Shown piece after piece: positions 1 through 5,274 of a DNA stretch of 5,274 bases (position 1 is the first letter of the stretch; each line of letters begins with the position of its first letter). Position numbers and translations under genes: made by a program. This stretch comes from Candidatus Cloacimonas sp. SDB (GTDB lineage Bacteria > Cloacimonadota > Cloacimonadia > Cloacimonadales > TCS61): assembly GCA_001412425.1 (NCBI GenBank), contig LKUH01000177.1:1-5274 (forward strand), given 5' to 3'. Under the pieces are notes generated by a model. It was not told where the DNA came from, searched no databases, and worked only from the letters and a program-made list of their open reading frames with translations.

Positions 1-22
1 TCCATTTTCACCTTCCTTTTCA

Positions 23-39
23 TACACTAATTTAGTGTA
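23..39. repeat. Perfect 17-base palindrome
   Basis: TACACTAA (23-30) and TTAGTGTA (32-39) are exact reverse complements separated by one base. The one-base spacer makes a folded RNA hairpin unlikely to be tight, and no T-run follows, so it is not a convincing terminator. It could be a protein-binding site or part of a mobile element's end. Confidence 0.6.
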
Positions 40-51
40 GAAAAGTGTCCA

Positions 52-66
52 GTGTCATCTTGACAC
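52..66. repeat. Short inverted repeat GTGTCA-TCT-TGACAC
   Basis: Six bases (52-57) are exactly mirrored at 61-66 around a three-base loop. GTGTC also occurs just before as a direct repeat (45-49 and 52-56). The cluster lies exactly where the downstream coding frame becomes protein-like, so it may be a recombination or IS-end signature. It could also be chance. Confidence 0.45.
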
Positions 67-154
67 AGAGGGCATACAATTTCGTAATGATGAAGATGAA
101 AACTCAAATACAAATACCGTAATATCTTTACATGATAGAGATTTATGTGGAGCT

Positions 155-2824
155 ATGAATGTAATGCAACAAGTGGATAGATCTGAAAATTTCTCAACTA
201 ATTATCTCAATAATAGCCCGAGAACAGCTCCTCTATATATTTTTTCTCAATTTGGTAATAATTGGTTATCTGAACCAGATGATGACGGATCAGACGCATA
301 TTTTAATCCAGATTTGTATCAAAACAATCATTTTATTTATCTTAGCGGTAAGAAATCTCAAGATGGAATCCATCATTTTGATCTTTGGGCTAATGGTATT
401 ATATTACATGAACTTGGTCATTCATATCATGAGGACAGTCCTTACTCACATTGGGATCCATGTTACCAATCATCAGTATGGAATGTTCAATCTTGGGATA
501 GTACAGGTCCATATAGAGAAACAGTTGCGAATGTTTTTGGTAATATGATTAAGAATGAAGACATTTTAGGAGATGAAGATTTTGATCATACGTATAGTAC
601 AAATTATCCAAATTTGCTTGATTGTGATAAACTTAGAATCAATTATATCTATGTTGGAGATGAGAAAATAGCTGTATATGATTTTAATCATAAAGACCTA
701 GAAGAACCCACAAATTGGGCGGATTTCTCATTAGCTGATCCCAATGCTAACTTATATATGGGAGCAGTAACAGCAACTTTATGGGATATTTATGATATTG
801 ATGATAACAATCATGAATATACTGAAGGTGAGATTGAAGGTATCCCAGGTTTATTTATTTTTAATAATGACCATTTAAGTACAAATGACTTTAATACATT
901 TTGGTGCACTACCACTAGATCAAATGATATCATGTCATTTTATTACAATTATATAAATGATTTTGAATTGACAGGCATCAATTTGGATTATTTTGATTTA
1001 TTAGTTGAATCACATAACATTGTAGGTGCTAGATATATTGTTGAAGACGAGACTTGGAATGATCCAACAAGATACGTTACTACAAACATTATAGTATCTG
1101 AAAATGTCACATTAACAATTAATCCGATTACAGAAGTAATATTTATTGGAAGTGCAAAAATAATATTATATGGTGATTTAATTTGTGACGGAGTCACATT
1201 CAATAGCATTAATTCAAATCTTCAAGGTGGGATTGAGATATATAATAATGATTCAGTTTCATTTAATAATATAGATTTCAATGATAACTTTCTATATTCA
1301 GAACATTCCGAGATCTCAATATTTGCATCAGACTTCAATGATGCTAAAATATCATTAAATTCACACGATTTGCATCTTGAAGATACGAATTTCCTAAATA
1401 CTCCTGTTGAAGTTGATATTATTGGGCCAATGTCTTTATATGAAACAATAACTATTGATAATTGTGATTTTTCTTCTAATGATACATACGCATTAAATAT
1501 CAGTCTATATCCTAACTTCAATATTGAGAATTCATCTTTCAGTTCATTATCGAGGAATTGTGTGATTTTATATGAATGTGGAAGTGGGAAATTTCATGAT
1601 TTTTTGGGTAATGAAATTCAAAATAGCATTAATGGACGAGGATTATTTATTTATCATAGTAATGTCAATATCCAAGGAAGTAATCAGATAACTAACAATC
1701 TAACAGGTATTTATGGAATTCAAAATTCAAAGATTTATCTAGTTGGTAACGAGCTTCAACCATATCAATCAATTCATAATAATAGCAACACTGAACTTCT
1801 ATTTAGCCATGATAGTTTCCCAACAAGACTTACTTTTAACCAAGTATATGATGATGAGGGACTGCTTTTAGAATGTATTAATCATACTGGGGGAACACAT
1901 AATGTAGCTTATAATTATTGGGGTGATAATTTTAATCCATTGGTTTCATTTAATCCAAATGATGCATTTATTTACGAGCCAATTTGGGAGATTGGGATAA
2001 GCAAAGAGAATCAATCAGCCGAGGAGCTTTACCTTGAGGCTTCCAGTAATTTTGAGCAAGATAATTATTCTATTTCAAAACAACAATTCATGGATGTTAT
2101 TGAACTATATCCTGAAAGTAATTTCGCTACAGGTAGTATAAAAAAACTCCTTCAAGTTGAACAATTTGATACAGCAGATTTTAATGCATTGAAACAATAC
2201 TATATAAGTAATTCTAACATTCTGAATTATCAAAATTTAAATCAAATAGCCGAGGATCACTCGAATTACTGTGATATAAAATGCAATGAATTTGAAATTG
2301 CAATATCGTATTTAGAGGACATTATTGATTCACCACCATCAGAATTAGATTCATTATGTGCTATGATAGATATTGGTCTAACTTATATTCTAATGGATTA
2401 TAGTGGTTATAGGCAAGATTTCACCGGTAGATATCCCCACTTGAAGCCTAATTCAAAAGAGGAATTCTCAGAATTTAGAAATTCTTTGTTTGATCAAATT
2501 TATTCTCTTAACTCTAATCAAAATAATGATGATGATAATTTTCAAAGTAATCACATAATATCAAGTTGTTACCCAAATCCATTCAACCCACAAACGACAA
2601 TTTACTTAAATTTGAAAAAAGAAAAATGTATTAATGTTAGTGTTTACAATATCAAAGGTCAAAAGATTAATGATCTTTTCGATGGAATATTAACAAAGGG
2701 AGATAATTACATCACTTGGGATGGAAGGGATTCAAATAATAATAAAGTGAGTTCTGGTGTATATTTTTATCAAATTAGTTCAGAAAAAACTAATGTTGTC
2801 GGCAAGATGCTTTTGATAAAATAA
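155..2824 (+). CDS. T9SS-sorted zinc metallopeptidase / beta-helix surface protein, 5'-truncated
   Basis: The domains below are visible in order. Residues about 1-290 look like a gluzincin-type zinc peptidase: HELGH at 85-89 gives the zinc-binding HExxH, E122 in YRETVAN is the likely third ligand, and LWDIYD at 209-214 is a motif I associate with this class of secreted peptidases. From about residue 298 (DETWND, then VTLTINP) to about 590 (YNYWG at 586-590) short beta-rungs suggest a right-handed parallel beta-helix. Residues about 621-790 are helical and TPR-like (EELYLEASSNFEQDNY). Residues 806-889 are a type A T9SS sorting domain (YPNPFNP...SGVYFYQI), which would carry the protein to the cell surface. 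A secreted protein needs a signal peptide, yet none is present. The frame stays open and protein-like upstream to base 41 with no ATG, GTG or TTG before 155, so the 5' end is probably lost. GGAG at 149-152 is too close to ATG 155 but could serve ATG 164. Substrate is unknown, and the product is probably non-functional or not exported. Confidence 0.85.
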   Translation: MNVMQQVDRSENFSTNYLNNSPRTAPLYIFSQFGNNWLSEPDDDGSDAYFNPDLYQNNHFIYLSGKKSQDGIHHFDLWANGIILHELGHSYHEDSPYSHWDPCYQSSVWNVQSWDSTGPYRETVANVFGNMIKNEDILGDEDFDHTYSTNYPNLLDCDKLRINYIYVGDEKIAVYDFNHKDLEEPTNWADFSLADPNANLYMGAVTATLWDIYDIDDNNHEYTEGEIEGIPGLFIFNNDHLSTNDFNTFWCTTTRSNDIMSFYYNYINDFELTGINLDYFDLLVESHNIVGARYIVEDETWNDPTRYVTTNIIVSENVTLTINPITEVIFIGSAKIILYGDLICDGVTFNSINSNLQGGIEIYNNDSVSFNNIDFNDNFLYSEHSEISIFASDFNDAKISLNSHDLHLEDTNFLNTPVEVDIIGPMSLYETITIDNCDFSSNDTYALNISLYPNFNIENSSFSSLSRNCVILYECGSGKFHDFLGNEIQNSINGRGLFIYHSNVNIQGSNQITNNLTGIYGIQNSKIYLVGNELQPYQSIHNNSNTELLFSHDSFPTRLTFNQVYDDEGLLLECINHTGGTHNVAYNYWGDNFNPLVSFNPNDAFIYEPIWEIGISKENQSAEELYLEASSNFEQDNYSISKQQFMDVIELYPESNFATGSIKKLLQVEQFDTADFNALKQYYISNSNILNYQNLNQIAEDHSNYCDIKCNEFEIAISYLEDIIDSPPSELDSLCAMIDIGLTYILMDYSGYRQDFTGRYPHLKPNSKEEFSEFRNSLFDQIYSLNSNQNNDDDNFQSNHIISSCYPNPFNPQTTIYLNLKKEKCINVSVYNIKGQKINDLFDGILTKGDNYITWDGRDSNNNKVSSGVYFYQISSEKTNVVGKMLLIK

Positions 2825-2838
2825 TATTTAATACAATG

Positions 2839-2846
2839 AAAAAATG
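2839..2846. repeat. Left target-site duplication of the ISL3 element
   Basis: AAAAAATG directly abuts the left inverted repeat and is identical to the eight bases directly after the right one. Eight bases is the duplication length known for the ISL3 family. It covers codons 2-3 and part of codon 4 of the interrupted propeller gene. Confidence 0.95.
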
Positions 2847-2870
2847 GGCTCTTTTTAGAAAAGAGTGGGT
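2847..2870 (+). repeat. Left terminal inverted repeat of the ISL3 element
   Basis: The first 12 bases (GGCTCTTTTTAG) match the right end exactly. Over 24 bases 18 match, with TGGGT shared again at positions 20-24 of the repeat. This bipartite pattern fits a transposase-binding end with a conserved tip and an inner contact block. Confidence 0.92.
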
Positions 2871-2932
2871 GCAGTTAAAAAAGTAGTTGAAGAAAAAAAG
2901 GCTATAAAGAAATTTTTCTCTAAAAAATAAAT

Positions 2933-2937
2933 GGGGG
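2933..2937 (+). promoter_or_regulatory. G-run ribosome binding site of the transposase
   Basis: GGGGG followed by AAAA lies immediately before ATG 2942, leaving four bases of spacing. It is purine-rich and SD-like, though not a canonical AGGAGG. It supports 2942 as the start, whereas the native flanking genes have no comparable site. Confidence 0.5.
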
Positions 2938-2941
2938 AAAA

Positions 2942-4186
2942 ATGTATAAAGAATTATTTGAACAGGCTCTTCATATAGAGTCACCATGGTACGTGGAGAA
3001 GATAGAGTTTTCAGAGTTTGAAAGGAAATTGATTGTGTTTTTAAATTTCAAGACAGGCAGCAGATTTTATTATGAGAATGGTAAAGAAGGAATCTCGGGT
3101 ACATTTTCGGTTCATGATACAATACAAAAGACTTGGCAGCATTTGAATTTCTTTGAACATGAATGTCACCTCAGCGTCCGAGTACCTCGCATTAAAACAG
3201 ATAGCGGCAAAGTTCGATTAATCAAAACGCCTTGGGAAGGTATCCATAATGGATTTACGCTTCTTTTTGAAACTTTGGTCTTGCAATTGTCATCCCACAT
3301 GCCGGTGAATAATGTCAGCAAATTAACGGGAATATCCAATTATCGGATTTGGGAGTTGTTAAAAAAATATGTAACGATGACCCTTGAAAAAGCAGATTAT
3401 GCAACTTTGGAAGTGGTAGGTATGGACGAGACATCATCTCGTAAAAGACACGATTACATAACATTATTTGTGGATATGAAAGAGAAGAAAGTCATTTTCA
3501 TAACAAAGGGTAAATCCAACCAGACAGTAAAGGATTTTGTTAAGGATCTTGAGAATCATAATGGTAAAGCAGTATCGATAAAACATGCCTGTTGTGATAT
3601 GTCGCCAGCCTTTATCAAAGGGATTAGAGAAAATCTTCCCTTTGCCGATATTACCTTCGATAAATTTCATATAGTGAAGCTGCTGAATGAAGCTATAGAT
3701 ATTATCAGAAGAGAAGAGACAAAGCAGGAATCCTGTTTAAAAAAGAGTCGTTATACCTTCCTGAAAAACAGGGAAAATCACACCCTAAAAGAGCAAAAGA
3801 AATTTACTGAATTATCATTGTCCAAGATGAATCTGAAGACTATGCGCGCTTATCGAATCAGGGAAAGTTTTCAGTCAATTTACCAATCTGAGACGCTTGA
3901 GGAGTTTACTAACTTATTGAATAAGTGGTATTATTGGGCAACACACAGCCGATTAAAGCCGATCATCGATGTTGCAAAAACAATTAAATCGCACTGGGAC
4001 GGAGTCGTCAAATGGATGGAGTCGAAAATTAATAACGGTATTTTGGAAGAATTCAATTCCATAGTTCAGGCTACCAAAGCAAAGGCAAGAGGATTTAAAA
4101 CTTTTGATTGTTTTAAAACTATCATCTTCCTTTTACTCGGAAAACTTGATTTCAGGTTGATCAACAAATGCTATTTACCCATTTAA
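2942..4186 (+). CDS. ISL3-family DDE transposase
   Basis: This 414-residue protein cuts and inserts the surrounding element and is of normal family length. The catalytic triad is visible: D162 in GMDETSSRKRHDY, D219 in CCDMSPAFIKGI, and E369 (or E370) in NNGILEEFNS. Family blocks FDKFHIVKLLNEAID, QATKAKARGF and the near-terminal LLGKLD are also present. A helix-turn-helix-like segment (about 121-145, NNVSKLTGISNYRIWELL) fits end recognition. Many family members carry two CxxC pairs of a zinc finger near the N-terminus. Here the corresponding places read YYENG (about 43-47) and KTDSG (85-89), with no cysteines, so that finger is lost or is absent in this subgroup. The start at 2942 is chosen for the G-run before it. 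The stop is only 14 bases from the end of the element and overlaps a downstream in-frame ATG at 4168. Confidence 0.95.
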   Translation: MYKELFEQALHIESPWYVEKIEFSEFERKLIVFLNFKTGSRFYYENGKEGISGTFSVHDTIQKTWQHLNFFEHECHLSVRVPRIKTDSGKVRLIKTPWEGIHNGFTLLFETLVLQLSSHMPVNNVSKLTGISNYRIWELLKKYVTMTLEKADYATLEVVGMDETSSRKRHDYITLFVDMKEKKVIFITKGKSNQTVKDFVKDLENHNGKAVSIKHACCDMSPAFIKGIRENLPFADITFDKFHIVKLLNEAIDIIRREETKQESCLKKSRYTFLKNRENHTLKEQKKFTELSLSKMNLKTMRAYRIRESFQSIYQSETLEEFTNLLNKWYYWATHSRLKPIIDVAKTIKSHWDGVVKWMESKINNGILEEFNSIVQATKAKARGFKTFDCFKTIIFLLLGKLDFRLINKCYLPI

Positions 4187-5274
4187 ACCTAAAAAGAGCC
4201 AAAAAATGTTTATTCTACTTTTTGAGTTTATATTTTTTAATATTAAGCTCAATAACAATTACAATACCTCCTGATGCTTATTACATCGATTCTGGAGATA
4301 TTGATTCTGATGGTGACAAAGATATTGTAATTGGGCATACTGCTGAGACTCATGCTATCTCATTGATAGAAAACAATATAACTGACCTTTCCATATTAGA
4401 CACATATTATGGATATGGTCATATTTTTGAAGTGTCCCATCTTGATGAAAATCCATATTGTGAGATAATTTATTACTTTTATGATGAGGACATTTCGTCT
4501 TCTTGTATAGCAATAATCCCTAATAATGAAATTTGGAATCAATTTAATTTGTATTACATCGATGATGAGTTTCAGCAAAATGAATATTTGGGTGATGCTA
4601 CTACTGGAGATATAGATGGAGATGGTTATAATGACATTGTATTAGTAACCAATAGAAGATTTGGCATATTCTACAACAATGGCAATCTTGAATTCTCAAA
4701 TGTTAATTGGAATTTATTTGAATATGATTGGTATAATTATCATGTTGAATGTGCTCATTTTAATCAAGATTTAAGAGAAGATATTTTTATCGATGGTATG
4801 GCGGAACAAATAATATTCAGTTATGAAGATGGTTTTACAAATTTATTTTTTGGTGGTTATTATGTTTATGCTTCATACCATATAACAGATTTTGATAATG
4901 ATAATGATAATGATATTATGTTTGTAGAGGGCTCATCTGACAATATAGATATTCATTTTTATGAGAACCACTTAAATGATATATTTCTTTATAGAGGACA
5001 AAGCCTACCATATCCTTATAATCAAACTTATAATATAGATGCTAACAATGATCTTCTACCAGATTTAATATCATTCGAGCAAAGTAGTTATCGAATATTT
5101 CTTAATGTAGGGAACGGAGTAATTAACGACCCAATTTCTTATGAATATACCTATTATGGAGATTCAATTATTAAAGCATACATAAATGATTTTGATAACA
5201 ATAATATAGAGGATTTTGCGATAAAGTCAAGTCCAAATTTGTGTGTAAATTCCTCATATTGGATTTCACGCAAT
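4168..5274 (+). CDS. Secreted FG-GAP/VCBS-type beta-propeller protein, IS-hybrid start, 3' end outside window
   Basis: From 4201 to the window edge an uninterrupted frame encodes an extracellular propeller. In native numbering (M1 = ATG 2836) a hydrophobic signal segment covers about residues 4-24. Calcium-loop repeats of the DxDxDGxxD type follow: 34-42 (DIDSDGDKD), 138-146 (DIDGDGYND), 231-239 (DFDNDNDND), 281-289 (DANNDLLPD) and 331-339 (DFDNNNIED). Two degenerate copies lie at 81-89 and 187-195. Spacing of 44-57 residues over seven units matches a seven-bladed propeller. Such domains bind ligands or hold surface structures; any enzyme activity is unknown. The native start is cut off by the IS, but ATG 4168 inside the IS end is in frame, overlaps the transposase by 19 bases and gives the basic N-terminus MLFTHLNLKRAKKC before the same hydrophobic core. 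AGG at 4154-4156 is at best a weak binding site, so coupling to transposase translation is plausible. 369 codons are visible. The gene is either rescued this way or a pseudogene. A T9SS sorting tail would be expected beyond the window. Confidence 0.75.
   Translation, partial: MLFTHLNLKRAKKCLFYFLSLYFLILSSITITIPPDAYYIDSGDIDSDGDKDIVIGHTAETHAISLIENNITDLSILDTYYGYGHIFEVSHLDENPYCEIIYYFYDEDISSSCIAIIPNNEIWNQFNLYYIDDEFQQNEYLGDATTGDIDGDGYNDIVLVTNRRFGIFYNNGNLEFSNVNWNLFEYDWYNYHVECAHFNQDLREDIFIDGMAEQIIFSYEDGFTNLFFGGYYVYASYHITDFDNDNDNDIMFVEGSSDNIDIHFYENHLNDIFLYRGQSLPYPYNQTYNIDANNDLLPDLISFEQSSYRIFLNVGNGVINDPISYEYTYYGDSIIKAYINDFDNNNIEDFAIKSSPNLCVNSSYWISRN
4177..4200 (-). repeat. Right terminal inverted repeat of the ISL3 element
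   Basis: The outer 12 bases (4189-4200, CTAAAAAGAGCC) are the exact reverse complement of the left tip, and ACCCA at 4177-4181 mirrors the inner TGGGT block. The repeat contains the transposase stop codon and part of the hybrid reading frame that enters the propeller gene. Confidence 0.92.
4201..4208. repeat. Right target-site duplication of the ISL3 element
   Basis: AAAAAATG is identical to 2839-2846. Joining 2838 to 4201 (or 2846 to 4209) restores an uninterrupted signal-peptide coding sequence, which proves the original order. Confidence 0.95.
4894..4914 (+). repeat. Tandem GATAAT hexamer, 3.5 copies, in a calcium loop
   Basis: Three GATAAT units and a final GAT encode alternating Asp-Asn within the third strong propeller loop (residues 233-239). 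The repeat is in frame in whole codon pairs, so slippage would add or remove Asp-Asn pairs without breaking the frame. Confidence 0.8.

Larger units (their letters stand above)
1..66. other. Non-coding left edge, possible end of a mobile element
   Basis: No gene is recognisable here. Stops close all three forward frames at 28-30, 33-35 and 38-40. The sequence then passes through a stretch reading AAAAGTGTCCAGTGTC and ending TTGACA before host-like coding sequence begins. A GTGTCCAG-type stretch followed by a terminal CA (64-65) resembles the right ends of some IS3-family elements as I remember them. No matching left end or transposase tail can be identified in this window. The reading that an element ends near 65 is inference. 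It would explain why the following gene lacks its start. Confidence 0.3.
2836..2886 (+). pseudogene. Orphaned start of the propeller gene, running into the IS
   Basis: ATG 2836 lies 11 bases after the stop of the upstream gene. Reading on gives MKK and then the left end of the insertion sequence, stopping at TAG 2884 after 16 residues (MKKWALFRKEWVQLKK). If the IS and one target copy are removed, the same ATG reads MKKCLFYFLSLYFLILSS, a classic signal peptide continuous with the gene after 4201. This ATG is therefore the native start codon of that gene, now stranded. No clear Shine-Dalgarno precedes it (TATTTAATACA), which is common in Bacteroidota-like genomes. Confidence 0.8.
2847..4200 (+). 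mobile_element. Complete ISL3-family insertion sequence, 1354 bp
   Basis: The element is bounded by inverted repeats that start GGCTCTTTTTAG at both ends, and it is flanked by a perfect 8-bp duplication. It carries one full-length DDE transposase that fills nearly all of it. GGCTCTT-type ends, 8-bp duplications and a single transposase of about 400 residues are known for ISL3. Everything looks intact, and the flanking copies have not diverged, so the insertion is probably recent and possibly still active. Base composition differs from its surroundings: by hand count 26 of 60 bases are G or C at 3181-3240, against 13 of 60 at 4861-4920. This is consistent with arrival by transfer. Confidence 0.95.

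Noticed and set aside
407..451. Metzincin-type zinc site in the peptidase
   Set aside because: HELGH is not followed by the GxxH spacing of HExxHxxGxxH. The glutamate at residue 122 fits a gluzincin arrangement better.
252..548. 98-codon forward reading frame
   Set aside because: It lies wholly inside the peptidase domain, in another frame. The HELGH-containing frame is clearly the real one.
988..1521. Two reverse-strand reading frames (988-1209 and 1222-1521)
   Set aside because: Both are shadows of the beta-helix coding region, with no recognisable motif and no ribosome site considered.
2887..2908. TTGAAG and TATAAA as a promoter for the transposase
   Set aside because: The two boxes are only 10 bases apart, far from the usual 17, and the region is generally A-rich.
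2911..2928. ATTTTT-CTCT-AAAAAT hairpin upstream of the transposase
   Set aside because: The stem is A-T only and weak, in an A/T-run region, so it could easily be chance.
2790..2987. Reverse-strand 65-codon frame across the left IS end
   Set aside because: It spans the peptidase 3' end, the IS junction and the transposase start, so it is a product of the insertion in low-complexity AT sequence.
3464..3670. Reverse-strand frame inside the transposase
   Set aside because: It is antisense to the catalytic core of the transposase and has no independent support.
4396..4578. Reverse-strand frame inside the propeller gene
   Set aside because: It is antisense to a continuous forward coding frame with calcium-loop repeats.

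Overview
The window is AT-rich bacterial DNA. It looks like a member of the Fibrobacterota-Chlorobiota-Bacteroidota (FCB) superphylum, with Cloacimonadota and its relatives the best guess. The evidence is a C-terminal type IX secretion (T9SS) sorting domain beginning YPNPFNPQTTI, Asn/Asp/Ile/Tyr-rich proteins, and secreted genes set close together without clear Shine-Dalgarno sites. The taxonomic call is inference from style, not from a marker gene.

Layout: (1) Bases 1-66 hold no recognisable gene. All three forward frames are closed within the first 40 bases, and two short perfect inverted repeats lie here. This may be the right end of another mobile element, but that is weakly supported. 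(2) Bases 155-2824 encode 889 residues of a large secreted protein: a gluzincin-like zinc peptidase domain (HELGH), a right-handed beta-helix, an alpha-helical TPR-like stretch and the T9SS sorting domain. The coding frame continues upstream of the first ATG without any start codon or signal peptide, so the gene appears to have lost its 5' end. (3) Bases 2847-4200 are a complete ISL3-family insertion sequence of 1354 bp. It has terminal inverted repeats starting GGCTCTTTTTAG, a perfect 8-bp target duplication (AAAAAATG) and an intact 414-residue DDE transposase. (4) From 4201 to the window end, running off the edge, lies a secreted seven-repeat FG-GAP/VCBS-type beta-propeller protein.

Removing the IS and one copy of the duplication rebuilds the ancestral locus. 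The propeller gene then starts at ATG 2836, only 11 bases after the stop of the peptidase gene, and begins MKKCLFYFLSLYFL, a normal signal peptide. The element landed directly behind that start codon and separated it from the rest of the gene. However, the right end of the IS carries an ATG (4168), overlapping the transposase stop, that is in frame with the propeller gene. It would replace the lost residues with a new basic N-terminus (MLFTHLNLKRAKKC...), keeping a plausible signal peptide. The gene may therefore survive as an IS-initiated hybrid, translated behind the transposase.

I see no CRISPR, RNA gene, phage or defence module. The most interesting features are the IS-provided hybrid start and the apparent second disruption at the left edge, which together suggest a locus of surface proteins being reshaped by mobile elements.
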